Source: Danio rerio (lineage: Eukaryota; Chordata; Actinopteri; Cypriniformes; Danionidae). From it: 64,000 bases of DNA. The position numbers were made by a program, and so were the translations under genes. Below are positions 12,044-22,794 of this stretch, piece by piece. The DNA is taken from positions 1,822,501 to 1,886,500 of the forward strand of contig NC_133197.1 in NCBI RefSeq assembly GCF_049306965.1, in the 5' to 3' direction. Below the pieces are notes generated by a model that was not told where the DNA came from, searched no databases, and saw only the letters and a list, made by a program, of their open reading frames with translations. Within the stretch, counting starts at the first letter, position 1, and each line of letters starts with the position of its first letter.

Positions 12044-12786
12044 GTGCGCACGTGCGCGTATGAGAGAGAGAGAGAGAACTTTGTCTGTTTGTGTGTGTGT
12101 GCTTGGTGTTGTGTGTGTGTTTATACAGACAGCTTGGCTGTCTGGACTGTATAGCTGGGTGATTTTTGGTTTTGTTCTCCCCCGCTCTTTAGCGGGATCA
12201 GGCGCGGCGGGCAGAAAACGGGGCGGGTCGGGCATCGGGACAACAAATTCTTCATATAAGCGGGAGCGGTCGGGTTCAGGCTAAACCTGGCGGGTGCGGG
12301 CGGAAGCGGATCGTTGTCGTCCGGAGGTGTGTGTGTGTTTTTGTGTGTGTGTGGCAGCTAAAGTCCACGCCTACACTATGGAGCGTGTATGAACTGTGAT
12401 TACTTTTATATTGCTGATTAGCTATTGGGCATTACACTCTCTGACTGAAGGCAGTCGACCAATCGTGACAGACTGTAATCGGTCCAATCAGCGCAGATTA
12501 GCTTCGCGCTAAGGAGGGGTTTGGGAACAAATGAATCACTGGACGATTCATACGGGGGTTGCTGGGATAAATAGGTAAATAAATGCAGATTATAAGACCA
12601 TGAAAGTGTTTTTTGACTTTGCATGCATATTAGACTGTTGTTGGAGACCCTTACAACCAAGATATGACCCAATTTCATGTATAATATGGGCTCTTTAATA
12701 AACAGTGAATGAGTGGAAAGACAACCAAAGTAATGCCAAAAAATGTGTGCTTTTATTTACAATCCCAAAGTGAACAACAACAACAA
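11123..12786. repeat. 88-bp inverted repeat flanking a transposon
   Basis: The left arm (about 11123-11210) and right arm (12698-12786) are near-perfect reverse complements (for example TTGGCATTACTTTGGTTG against CAACCAAAGTAATGCCAA). They enclose the 1469-bp TTAA element with only a few bases between. Confidence 0.85.
11226..12694. mobile_element. TTAA-target element with AGAGCCCATATTAT ends
   Basis: The ends AGAGCCCATATTATGG and ATAATATGGGCTCT are inverted and flanked by TTAA (11222-11225 and 12695-12698). It is 1469 bp without a recognisable transposase. Inside are AC and GT simple repeats (11450-11490, 12000-12150) and a GC-rich GGGCGGGTCGGGCATCGGGA block (about 12220) that may be a further insertion. 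A related fragment lies at about 44390-44612. Confidence 0.7.
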
Positions 12787-12910
12787 TGAATTAATAAAAA
12801 TTTTGTAACAATAACATTGATCAATTTCTAAATGATGCGTCCATACTGAATGAATAATCCTCCATGGTAAACTAGCCTCCTAAAATATAACTTATTTACT
12901 TAATTTTCAG

Positions 12911-13908
12911 ATGTGATATTAAAGGTGAGTGAAGATGAGGAGGAACATCAGGTCAAGAGTGAAGGAAAAACTCAAGCAAACACAGATTATAGTGTTTCAA
13001 TGGACAGAACAGCTGTGAAATCGTTCACATGCTCCGAGTGTGGAAAGAGTTTCAGACGACCGTCAGGTTTATCACAACATAGGAAGATCCACACTGGTGT
13101 GAGAGAGTTTGTCTGCTCTGAGTGTGAGAAGTCTTTTATTAAAGCTGGAGACTTGAGACGACACCAGAGGATCCACACCGGAGAGAAACCGTACAGGTGT
13201 TCACACTGCGAGAAGACGTTCAGTCTCTTACAACCACTGAAAGTACATGAGAAGATTCACACTGGAGAGAAACCGTACACGTGTAGTCAGTGTGGGAAGA
13301 GTTTCAGACAATCATCATCTCTTTATAAACACTTGAAGATCCACACTGGAGAAAAGAAACACCAGTGTGATCAATGCAGCAAAGCATTTTCGAGGCCTGC
13401 AGATCTGAACGTCCATCTTAGAGTTCATACAAAGGAGAAGCCGTATTCATGTTCTGAGTGTGGAAAGAGGTTTACACGGCAGTCAAATTTAACAATGCAC
13501 CAGAAGATCCACACGGGTGTGCGAGAACTTGTGTGCTTTGAGTGTGGGAAATCTTTTATTAGAGCTGGAGACTTGAAACAGCACCAGATGAATCACACCG
13601 GAGAGAAGCCGTACGTGTGTTCACACTGCAACAAGAGATTCGGTCATTTAGGAGGTCTGAAAACGCATGAGAGGATTCACACCGGAGAGAAACCGTACAC
13701 ATGTATTCAATGTGGGAAGAGTTTCACACAGTTAGCACATCTTAATGAACACATGCTGATCCACACTGCAGAGAAAACGCACAAGTGTGATCAATGCGGG
13801 AAAGCATTTTTGAGGCCTTACGAGTTGAAGAGACATCTTAGAGTTCATATAAAGGAGACGCCTTTGTTCGGAAAGAGTTTTACACATCAACACAATTCAC
13901 CTTCCTGA
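12911..13908 (+). CDS. Gene A exon 3: FiNZ tail and ten C2H2 fingers
   Basis: Predicted nuclear DNA-binding protein of 350 residues with exon 2. The acceptor TAATTTTCAG gives phase 1 (G/AT = Asp), then VILKVSEDEEEHQVKSE, a diverged acidic FiNZ tail in which the usual VKEE is lost but VKSE is kept. Ten intact C-x2-C-x12-H-x3-H fingers follow. Predicted contact residues (helix -1,2,3,6) are RSGQ, KGDR, LQPV, QSSK, RADV, RSNM, RGDQ, HGGT, QAHE, RYER. Fingers 1-5 and 6-10 are two copies of one five-finger block, each with the odd linker TGVRE after its first finger. After finger 10 an eleventh is reduced to LFGKSFTHQH. The 3' flank resembles that of gene B. DNA targets are unknown; transposon repression is an inference from such families. 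Confidence 0.92.
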
Positions 13909-14261
13909 AAACTCTTCTCTGCATTCACAAAATCAGATTTCACAGTTGAATGTATGTTAATGAATTCCAACATGTGCACTAGAGCTTTGGGTTCGGGTGG
14001 GTTTGGGCTTAATTTCTATCATTTTAGACCGGGCCAGACTTGGGTAAATGAAAAGTCACGTAATGCATTTCGATTAATGTGAGAAAGTCATCAAATCGTT
14101 TGTTACAACATTAAAATCCCTGCAAAGGTGAAACGAATGATGGCGGAGACGTCAAAAAGAGCGAATTTTGAGTGTGGTCATGCCGGCCGCCAGTTCAAAA
14201 AGAACGGTCATTCTAGCCGCCAAGGGATTTCGGCGATCGCTCATACACTGCGTATTACGGT
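13909..14261 (+). other. Gene A 3' flank and old transposon sequence
   Basis: The first 80 bp match the 3' flank of gene B. From about 13985 a G-rich GGGTTCGGGTGGGTTTGGGC begins sequence typical of inserted elements. No clear poly(A) signal and no gene were seen. Confidence 0.4.
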
Positions 14262-15267
14262 TGTGGGTGTAACGAGGAGACTGACACGGAGGGATGCAGT
14301 ATGCAGTATTTATTAATCACACTCTCACTCAAACATTCAATTTGCACAAAGATGCGAACACACAACAACAGTAGCAGTAAAGGTTTTAAGGCTGGCGGCT
14401 GACAGGCACAGAATGATTTACCAGGCATGGGTCAAAAGCAGTCGGCGTGATTCAGAGTCCGTGTATCAGGCTTGGGTCGTGGGCAGGCAGCGAGTATCAG
14501 AGTCCGTGTATCAGGCTTGGGTCGTGGGCAGGCAGCGAGTATCAGAGTCTGTGTATCAGGCTTGGGTCGTGGGCAGGCAGAAGGCAAAGCAGAGTCAGGA
14601 ACAGGCTGGAGTAATGCACAGGAGATCAGGCAGGATATAACGCTCAGTAATGCTGGCCGGGGCTGAACAAGACTTCGCACTGAGTGAAGGTTTGAGTGCG
14701 GCTTATAAAGGGTACGTGGGTCATTAACTGAATGGAGAACAGGTGTGCACGATCAGTGTAAGTGGATGATGTAATGCTAGAAGTCCGGAGATGGCGGCCT
14801 CTGCTGGCCAGCGAGGGGAATGACTGGGACCGAGTCGGTGACAGTGGGAATATAAATTTATATTTATATAATTAATTTTTTTTAAAGTTGTTTCCAGGGT
14901 GTGACAGACCTTAACATGTCTTAGTCTCCGGAGCCCTGAAGGTCTCCAAAGTAATGCAAATGATCAGTTAACTTGTTTTCTTCTTTCGGTCAACTGGATA
15001 GGCGGTTTCTGTCCCCAGAACATGATGAGACCAGGCCTGAAAAAGCAGTTTACCCTGCTGACTACAACCTTTCATTTGCATGCTTTGTTTGACTGTCCCG
15101 ACCTACATGTATCAAACTGTATAAATGTATAATGTTTGCTGTGGAGTTTAGAGTTTGCTTTCGATGACGCCACAGCCACGCCGAGTTCTTCTTATTAAAA
15201 AGGATTCCGCTTTGAAGACAACCGAAAGATTCTCCCTGGTTTTTTGGGCTCTTAGAAGTTTACAACA
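14262..15267 (+). mobile_element. LTR fossil (ERV-like), hosting another LTR
   Basis: LTR-like sequence starting TGTGGGAATATAAATTTATA and ending TTTACAACA, matching 26970-27470. It is interrupted almost at its first base by the solo LTR at 14268-14843. No internal viral genes lie next to it, so it looks like a solo LTR. It is the older of the two. Confidence 0.6.
14268..14843 (-). mobile_element. Solo LTR, minus strand, with 5-bp target duplication
   Basis: Bounded by TG...CA (TGTAACGAGG...GTCGGTGACA on the + strand) and flanked by the perfect 5-bp duplication GTGGG (14263-14267 and 14844-14848). An AATAAA signal lies on the minus strand near 14312. It contains about three copies of a 45-bp tandem unit (about 14455-14580). 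No internal region is present. Gypsy-type is likely from its form but not proven. Confidence 0.8.
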
Positions 15268-15274
15268 CGGTAGA

Positions 15275-15442
15275 GCGGTAAACAGCAATGAACAACAAGC
15301 TGACAGGAAAGATATCGAGGTCACTCGCTTTATTGAAACTGCTGTCATGGAAAATGAAATGGATGTTCTTGGCTGGTGGAAGAAACAATCCTACCCCAAA
15401 CATGCTAAATTAGCCAGACCAGTACTATGTATCCCGGCCAGT
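15275..15442 (+). pseudogene. hAT transposase C-terminal fragment
   Basis: A 56-codon stretch reads AVNSNEQQADRK..., then DVLGWWKKQSYPKHAKLARP and VLCIPAS. This is the signature of the hAT C-terminal dimerisation region (WWK...YP.LA.LAR..L.IPAS). It is a remnant: the rest of the transposase is absent, the upstream side is LTR sequence, and the usual SER after PAS is lost. Confidence 0.75.
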
Positions 15443-16070
15443 AGGGGCAGCAGTGTACAGGCTGATTTATACTTCTGCTTCAAGCGCACGCGTATGCAAC
15501 GGCGCAGCCTATGCAGACGCATATCCCTTGCTGTCGGCGTCGCAGACACGCACCTTTAAGAAATGTAACTACACGTCGCAACAACGCGTAGAGCAAGCTC
15601 TGTGATTGGTCAGCTTGGTAGCGCTGTCGAGTGTGGGCAAGACCAAGAGCCGCGCAAGCCTGATGGAGCAACTGTTTACAAGTGTGAAGTCCCGTAAAGG
15701 AGCTCCGGATGGAAAGTTTTGTTTTGTGTGTACCTCATAGTTAAAGTTGTTGCACGTCCGCCAGTTCCTGCCTTTAAATGAGCTTAAACCACTTATAGAT
15801 CAAGGAAGTGCTCAGGAAAAACAAAACACCAGCGAAGAAACTCGACACAGAGACACATTAAGATCTCACTGCCAACTAGCGTTTCGGAAGTGTATTGCAG
15901 AGCAACAGAAACAGTGAGCAGAAGTATTAATGCACAGTTACGCAGGATTAAGGGTGTTCAGTGCTGATCAGTAAGCGCAGGACTGTGCTAAAGCCATCTA
16001 CAGTCGATTCAATAATGTTCCTCTATAATAACACGTAGCCTAATCTTGCTGAGTAAAGGATTTCAAAGTC
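15443..16070. other. Transposon-derived intergenic DNA
   Basis: From about 15456 (ACAGGCTGATTTATACTTCT) the sequence looks like one end of another DNA element with repeated ACGC/GCGT motifs. No gene, and the family is not assigned. Confidence 0.35.
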
Positions 16071-16432
16071 ATTCATTTATTTATTTTCTTTTCAGCTTAG
16101 TCCCTTTATTAATCTGGGGTCGCCACAGCGGAACGAACCGCCAACTTATTCAGCATCTTTTTCAAGCAGAGGATGCCCTTCCAGCAGCAACACTTCACTG
16201 GGAAGCATTCATTCACACTCATTCACACACATGCACAAAGGACAATTTTAGCTCACCCAATTCACCTACCACATGTCATTAGACTTGTGGGGGAAACCGA
16301 AACCCACGCGAACACAGGGAGAACATGCAAACTCCACACAGAATCGCCAACTGACCCAGCCAAGGCTGGAACCAGCGACCTTCTTACTGTGAGGCGACAG
16401 CACTTCCTACTGCGCCACCGCGTCGCCCGGAT
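16071..16432 (-). mobile_element. DANA SINE, near full length
   Basis: Minus-strand DANA from the ATTCATTTATTTATT tail through GGTCGCCACAGCGGAACGAA to the tRNA-like head (CTGTGAGGCGACAGC, CTGCGCCACCGCGTCGCCC). GGATTTCAAA flanks the tail and GGATTTTCAAA the head, consistent with a target duplication. Confidence 0.85.
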
Positions 16433-17000
16433 TTTCAAATTATAACTAAATATTAATTAAACGATAAAATCATAATGTAGTCAGGGTATACAGGCTAATG
16501 TTGGCATTATTATTTCATTATTCTGCTTCACCGTCGCCTTAATGCCACAAATCCTGCAAAGCGTTTATTTTAAGTTCATTATTGCCAAATTCCCGTCATC
16601 ATTTATCATTTATTTTAATTTCATTTGTTAAGAAAGACTTCTTTTCATTGGTGTTTTGGTCAGTTTAAAGGATGAGTGTATGTACCTAGGCCTGTTTAGA
16701 TTGCTGAAGATGTTACGATGTTACAGAGGACTTATTTTATTTCCTTGTTCCAACTTCCAAGTGCCCTATAGCCTATGTTTGTTATGAATAAATTATGTTA
16801 AAACGCGTATAAACGACTCGTTCATGAAAAAAGGCAAAAGAGCTGTGTGCATGTGCACATATGAATAATGTCGGCTATAAACGGGTTCAGGATTTTAAAA
16901 AGCTGTCAATCAAAATGTACTTGTCGGGCCGAATTCTGTCAGACTCGAGCCCTATCGGGCTTAACTTTTATGGCCTGATTACAGATCTGATGTGCACGCT
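16433..17000. other. Intergenic DNA, no gene seen
   Basis: AT-rich. A GGGCCGAATT...GAGCCCTATCGGGC stretch at about 16925-16960 resembles the edge of an old DNA element. Nothing else supported. Confidence 0.35.
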
Positions 17001-17107
17001 AAATAACAATTAGCATAATCCCCATCTGTGTAATTACATGTCCAGCAGTGCAGTGGAATATCCATTGGCTTGACTCCAGTATGTTTGGTAAATGCCAAAA
17101 AACACTT

Positions 17108-17445
17108 TATGCCTAAAAATGACGGTGGATAAGTGGTTAGCACTGTTGCCTCACTGCAAGAAGGTCGCTGGTTTGAGCCTCGGCTGGGTCAGTTGGTGTT
17201 TCTGTGTGGAGTTTGCCTGTTCTCCCCATGTTGGCTTGGGTTTCCTCTGGGTGCTCTCGTTTTCCCCACAGTCCAAAGACATGCGCTTTAGGGGAAATAA
17301 ATAAACTAAATTGGCCATGGTGTATGGGTGTTTTTCAGTACTGTGTTGCGGCTGGAAGGGCATCCGCTGCGTAAAACATGTCGGAATAGTTGGGGGTTCA
17401 TTCCGTTGTAGCGACCCCTGATAAATAAGAGACTAAGCTGAAGTC
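17108..17445 (+). mobile_element. DANA SINE
   Basis: Plus-strand copy with head (GTGGTTAGCACTGTTGCCTC, box B GGTTTGAGCC) and tail (GACCCCTGATAAATAAGAG). The related element at the same place in duplicated unit C is 25042-25378. Confidence 0.85.
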
Positions 17446-17452
17446 ATGGTGG

Positions 17453-17640
17453 CGCATGATGTCATGGTGGCGCAGTGGGTAGCACAATCGCCTCACAGCA
17501 AGAAGGTCGCTGGTTTAAACCTTGGCTGGGTCAATTGGCGTTTCTGTGTGGAGTTTGCATGTTCTTCCTGTGTTTTTGTAGGTTTCCTCCAGGTGCTCCG
17601 GTTTCCTCCACAGGCTAATGATATGCGCTATAGGGGATCT
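17453..17640 (+). mobile_element. DANA SINE, 3'-truncated
   Basis: A second head (GGTGGCGCAGTGGGTAGCAC) directly follows the previous copy, but the sequence stops after ATATGCGCTATAGGGGATC. This copy has no counterpart in unit C, so it postdates the duplication or was lost there. Confidence 0.8.
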
Positions 17641-18135
17641 TTTAGGGAGACTTTTCCTGTTCCTGAAAATGATTCCGATACCTACATCAGCAATGTTCGT
17701 TCAATTGAATAGCTATACATAGAATGGTGTATATTGTAATATACTTTACATGCATTTCCCAAATTGTGTTTTAATTTTTTTTTTATTTGTTTATTATCTG
17801 TTTTTGTCCCATCACTGTCATGGAAACTTGTCACAAAAGCAAATCCTCCTATGTGTAAACAAACCTGCCAATAAAACTCTGATCCTGATTAAGTGGCGAG
17901 TCTTTTTAGGGTCTTTGGTTGTGTTCGAAATGCCATACTTGCTTTATGCCCAGTATATAGTACACACTGGTTTTGGATGTCTTTGTCTGTCACACCCATT
18001 TCAGGTCTTTCAGTCTCTGTTAATGAGCTGATGATCTGAATCAGGTGTGTTTGGTTAGGATAGACATGGTAAGAGTGCAGAGCTGGTGGTCCTCCAGGAA
18101 CGTGGTTGAGAAACACCGCACTATTCAAACACTTT

Positions 18136-18860
18136 CAACACAGGCTCATTCTGAAAATGTACCGCTATATACATACTTTTTTTGCCATTTTTGTTTTCGC
18201 GAATCCACCAGAGCGCGACGTGTACACTTTTTTCAGATTTCAAGTTTCTCTCTCGAGTGACGTCCGCACCTGCTTTTCTCACATAAATCCATCAGAGGCT
18301 GCTGTTGACTCACTGACTGACTGACTGACTGACCGACCAACCGATTGACTAACCCACCCTCCTCCTTTCCTAAACCCAACAAATAGTGTTTTCAAAAGCT
18401 CCAATTGACCAGCGCACACCCACTTCCCTAAACCCAACCAACAGTGTTTTCAAAAGCAATCTAGAAAAAGAGTGGCCTCCTGATTTTAACCCCGTTTTCA
18501 GATTTTACCACATTCTCACCCTGTTATTTACTTGTTTATTTAATTTTTTGGATTCTGTTTTTGTTTTGCCCACTTTCTGGGATCGCTCTTCACTGGACTC
18601 AAACCCCGTCATCGTGGTCGACTCCTCTTTGGGTCTCAAGTCTGCCAATGTACATGGTGAGCCACTGGGCAAACTAGTAACAGCGGGGAAAGCCGTCCAC
18701 ACGGAGGTTAGCGGTCAGCTAGTACATATGAAAAACTACTGCGTCAAACCGCTTCAAATCGTTTGTTTTAAAGACAAATGCAGCCATTCGTACTTCTGGC
18801 TACATAATTCACGATCTCCAGAAATGTATATAGGGCTACGTTTTCTGATTGAGCCTATTT
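18136..18860. mobile_element. hAT-type element related to 8742-9464
   Basis: Left end CAACACAGGCTCATTCTGAA, right end CTACGTTTTCTGATTGAGCC, with the same internal blocks (GTACATGGTGAGCCACTGG). No clear target duplication remains. It lies in duplicated unit B; the counterpart in unit C is 25820-26535. Confidence 0.7.
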
Positions 18861-19204
18861 TAAACATTTTTCAAAGCGTTTGATGTCTCAACCACAAAAT
18901 AGCTATGTATTTATAATATTTATTAAGCAATTAACTGGATGACATAATGTACAAATAATGCATTATATGTAGATTAATGTATGATGATAGTGTTTAAAGC
19001 TATTTAAGAGATCATATACTGTATTATAAAGTACATTTCAACAGTGGTAATCTGTTTAGCTTAAATGAAATTGGAGTGATCCACATATATTGTGCGTTTG
19101 GTCGTCGACATGCGTATCAAATGTATTTGACCTTAATCACAAACTTGAATATACTTTCATTTTAAGATGTCGCTTAGATTTAAGTAAAGAGCTGTATACT
19201 TTTA

Positions 19205-19460
19205 CACAGCTGCAGCCTAGTACTGGGAAACACCCATACACACTCATTCTCTCTCTCACACACACACATACACTATGGCCAATTTAGTTAATCAACTCCC
19301 CTATAGCGCATGTGTTTGGACTCTGGAGGACCTGGAGGAAACCCTCAGCAACATGGGGAGAGCGTGCAAACTCCATACAGAAATACCAACTGACCCAGCC
19401 GCGACTCAAACCAGCAGCCTTCTTGCTGTGAGGTAACCACTGAGCCATCGTGTTGCCCAA
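19205..19460 (-). mobile_element. DANA SINE fragment
   Basis: Minus-strand DANA from CAGCTGCAGCCTAGTACTGG to the head CTTGCTGTGAGGTAACCACT. The tail end is missing. Confidence 0.8.
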
Positions 19461-19629
19461 TTTGTGTACTATTCATTGAAGTATGTGTTACATCCTGCTC
19501 GTTGGAGCTTGTGTACTGATTTGAGTTGTATTTAACAGATTCTGGATAATATAGTACCGCATGCATAGAGAATAACATACACACTGAATACTGCAGAGGA
19601 GGTATGGCATTTCAAAACACAGCCGTTAG

Positions 19630-19726
19630 TGCTTCACACTCCAGTCCGGTAGGTGTCGGTAGTGCGGCTTTTACTTGGTTTGCCTGCCGCCGCAAAACAA
19701 CGAGATAAAGAGTCTTCAGAGCTGAG
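19630..19726 (+). promoter_or_regulatory. Gene B promoter (variant) and exon 1
   Basis: Exon 1 ends GAGTCTTCAGAGCTGAG/gtgagt at 19726, as in the family, but upstream the CRE block is replaced by TCCAGTCCGGTAGGTGTCGG and TTTGCCTGCCGCCGCAAAAC. Only gene C shares this. The conserved intron block follows to about 19890 (TTGACGCTTTTTCTCGTGTT..., GCAGGCAGAGAGGAGCTCTG). Confidence 0.7.
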
Positions 19727-19899
19727 GTGAGTCGTTGACGCTTTTTCTCGTGTTTACACAACAATAAAACACACTTTACAGTTTATTAAAGCGACAATCT
19801 GCGACTAGTTTCTGCATTGAGTTCACCTCTATCTGTGTGTCTGCTGACCAAAACAATACAGCAGGCAGAGAGGAGCTCTGAGAGGACAATATGAGTGAA

Positions 19900-20780
19900 T
19901 GTGTTTGTTTACTCTGCTTGTTTAAGTTTATCAACGTTTGTGTTTGTAATATCGCAAAGTATGATCTGTGAAGGGAATTTTGGGAATCATCTGCGGCAGA
20001 TCTATGAAGTTTGCTGCAGAAAACAGCAAATTAACAGTTTGTGGTGCTTTATATTTGGGATAAATGCTTGGTATTTAAACTAGATGTTGATTTGAATGCA
20101 AAATCACGTAAACCCTCAGTATATAAGCTGATCTGCCAATCCTGAATGTTTTTGTTTATTTATTTAGTTTTTTTGAATGATTATTTTTTTTTATTTGCAA
20201 TCAGGACAGTGGTTATAGGTGTCTCATGTCATTATATACAATATTATAGCCAACTATTATACATTCGTCCATCGGCTAGTAATTAAGGTGTTTTGTGAAG
20301 GGTAAAATTAACAAAAATTAAAATTAAAGTAAAAAGATGCATCTTTCAAGATACTTTCTCCAAAAACTCGCATAGAGGATTCCAGATATGCCAGAAATCA
20401 GCAGAGCCATAAGTCATTTTTTCCGAGGGTAAGAAAATGGCAATCTGATTTATCCACATGTTGACAGAAGGAATGTTAGGAGAGGACCACAACATAATAC
20501 ATTTTCTTGCGAGATATGTACAAAAGTGTAACAGATTCTGAATAGGTTTTCAGTTGTTTTAGTCTGAGGTTCAACCATATTATCAGAGCTGCTTAAATCC
20601 TCTCCATGTCAATAGTTCCTACTTTATCCTCATTCATTGTACTGATGTCTTTAGATCCACAAGTTCATCACATGTAGTTAATTTGCTTGATCTCTGCTGA
20701 CTTGAGAAACTTACAATCACATGATAGATCACCTGCAAGATTTCATCATTCAGTGTAAATGAATCAGATTTCTCTTTCTT
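19900..20780 (+). other. Gene B intron 1
   Basis: AT-rich intron. TTCATTGTACTGATGTCTTTA (about 20633) and the acceptor-proximal AATCAGATTTCTCTTTCTTC are shared with other family members. No other feature seen. Confidence 0.5.
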
Positions 20781-20844
20781 CTCCTGAAGCTCTGCCGCCA
20801 TCAGTGAAAGACAAAGACAGAGTTTATTGAAGGACAGTGAGAAG

Positions 20845-20899
20845 ATGAGTGATCCAGAACCCTGCAGAATTAAACAGGAAGAGACTGAAGAACTAATAG
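20845..20899 (+). CDS. Gene B exon 2: start codon and FiNZ N-terminus
   Basis: Exon 20790-20899. It codes MSDPEPCRIKQEETEELI plus one base (phase 1), with donor GTTTGC. It can join exon 3 (21264) or exon 4 (22795), since both acceptors are in the matching phase. Confidence 0.9.
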
Positions 20900-20984
20900 G
20901 TTTGCGTTTATTCATTACTCTTCAATAATGAGGCCGAAGAACAGTGAGGTTGTTAATCATTAACGTAGACATTGTGTGTGCTCA

Positions 20985-21095
20985 CAACATTTGTGCTCAC
21001 AGCATTTGTCATTAAAGTAACGCCAGAGGTAGTTAGTAGATCTGTGTAAAATGCCTGCCACCACAGCTGGAAAAAAATCCTAAAGGAAACACTGA
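20985..21095. mobile_element. hAT-like terminal fragment
   Basis: The sequence from CATTTGTCATTAAAGTAACG to TCCTAAAGGAAACACTG matches 50600-50717 inside gene E intron 2. The end GGAAACACTG is typical of hAT termini. Confidence 0.45.
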
Positions 21096-21263
21096 CATAC
21101 ATTGTTGCCATTAAATGAATATTTAGTTCAGTAGTTCAGATTAATCAAGTAAAATAAAAATGTTAAAATGCACTAGATTATCAGTGGATGTGCTCAGTGA
21201 AGTGATGATCAGTGTACCCTGTCAAAAACTCGCCTTTTATAATGTTACTTGCTTATATTTCAG

Positions 21264-21632
21264 ATGTGATTGTGAAGGAGGAGAGTGAAGAACTGAGTGA
21301 AGATGAGGAGAAACATCATGTCAAAAGTGAAACTGAAACTGAGACCAATGCAGAACACAGTATCTTAATGGAAAGCACAACAGTGAAATGTTTCACCTGC
21401 ACTCAGTGTGGAAAGAGTTTCAAGCACAAATGCTCTCTCAACGTCCACATGAAGATCCACACTGGAGAGAAACGCTACAAGTGTTCACACTGCGAGAAGA
21501 GCTTCATTCATACAGGACATTTAAAACGGCACCAGAGGACTCATAGTAGAGAGAAACCGTTTCATTGCACTGCTTGTGGGAAGAGTTTCAAACATTTGTG
21601 TTCACTGCAAAAACATTCAGTCAAGCTTCACG
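21264..21632 (+). CDS. Gene B exon 3: FiNZ tail and three fingers
   Basis: After TATATTTCAG the frame gives [19 protein letters not shown], with VKEE and VKSE motifs. Three C2H2 fingers follow (contacts HCSV, HGHR, HCSK); the third has H-x4-H spacing and is preceded by the linker HSREKP. The reading frame meets TAA at 21638-21640, but a perfect donor (CACG/GTAAGT, 21632/21633) comes first. It leaves phase 1, which fits exon 4 (G/AC = Asp). Two products are possible: a three-finger protein of 143 residues ending at the TAA, or a spliced protein of 389 residues with 11 fingers. Gene C keeps the same arrangement, which favours real use of the donor. Confidence 0.85.
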
Positions 21633-21659
21633 GTAAGTAAATCATGCACAGTTCCATTT

Positions 21660-22310
21660 GTTCCAGTTGTTCAGTATTTCTGGATTTAGTTTCAGTTTGT
21701 TCAGTATTACTGGATTTAGCTTCAGTTTGTTTAGTATTACTGGATTTAGTTTCAGTTTGTTTAGTATTTCTGGATTTAGCTTCAGTTTGTTCAGTGTTAC
21801 TGGATTTAGTTTCAGTTTGTTCAGTATTTCTGGATTTAGTTTCAGTTTGTTCAGTATTACTGGATTTGGCTTCAGTTTGTTCAGTATTTCTGAATTTAGC
21901 TTCAGTTTGTTCAGTATTACTGGTTTTAGTTTCAGTTTGTTCAGTATTTCTGGATTTAGTTTCAGTTTGTTTAGTATTTCTGGATTTAGCTTCAGTTTGT
22001 TCAGTATTACTGGATTTAGTTTCAGTTTGTTCAGTATTTCTGGTTTTAGTTTCAGTTTGTTCAGTATTTCTGGATTTAGTTTCAGTTTGTTTAGTATTTC
22101 TGGATTTAGCTTCAGTTTGTTCAGTATTACTGGTTTTAGTTTCAGTTTGTTCAGTACTTCTGGACTTAGTTTCAGTTTGTTTCATTATTACTGTATTTAG
22201 TTTCAGTTTGTTCAGCATTACAGGATTTAGTTTCAGTTTGTTCAGTATTTCTGGATTTAGTTTCAGTTTGTTTCATTATTACTGGATTTTGTTCAGTATT
22301 TCTGGATTTA
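21660..22310 (+). repeat. 30-bp intronic minisatellite, about 21 copies
   Basis: Tandem unit TTCAGTATTACTGGATTTAG + TTTCAGTTTG, with variants TTTCT/TTACT and TTTAGT/TTTAGC. It lies between finger exons 3 and 4 of gene B. A sister array lies at the same place in gene C. Because 30 is a multiple of 3 and the unit lacks stops in several frames, it creates long false open frames on both strands. Confidence 0.95.
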
Positions 22311-22794
22311 TTTAGGATGATGTCAAACACCAGATGGGTATTCTTGTGTGTCCATGTTCGGCGCGTCTTTGTTGTCCTTTAGTATGACATCATATAATCT
22401 TACAGTGTGACATGAGTAAAATGTTTATGCTGTCAGACATGCTGCAGTCTTATAAGATTATTAAAAGTTGCACAATGTGAGCCAGGCTTTTACAGTTAAG
22501 ACTTATATATGGACATCTGCTAGGGCATGCTATAGGAAATGGTTTCACTTGTTACTGTTTCGACTTAATAAGAGGAGTGTAAACTGCACAGGCTTAATGT
22601 TTAATGTGTAAAGTTTTGGATGTGTAACGCACAGCCTACAGCAGAGCTAATCCTTTAATGATGTTCATGCCTAATCAACTGTTGAGAAGATGCATTGATT
22701 AAAAGAGTTTTCGACATGTTTGTTGATTAGAGAGTTGCGTGCCTAATTTACATCTCTTTCTTAAAACGTAACTGTTTCTTTATTTAATTTTCAG
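22311..22794 (+). other. Gene B intron 3, 3' part
   Basis: Matches the same interval in gene C (about 33250-33694), including GGATGTGTAACGCACAGCCT and GAGTTGCGTGCCTAATTTAC. It ends in the acceptor TTTAATTTTCAG. Confidence 0.6.

Noticed and set aside
15155-15274. N-terminal part of the 134-codon open frame that contains the hAT transposase relic
   Set aside because: This part is LTR sequence shared with 27350-27470, not transposase; only 15275-15442 fits hAT.
21644-22315. Open frame of 223 codons (repeating SVCSVLLDLA) in the gene B minisatellite, in frame after the exon 3 stop
   Set aside because: It is translation of a 30-bp tandem repeat. The frame relation to exon 3 is not kept in gene C, and the reverse strand is equally open.
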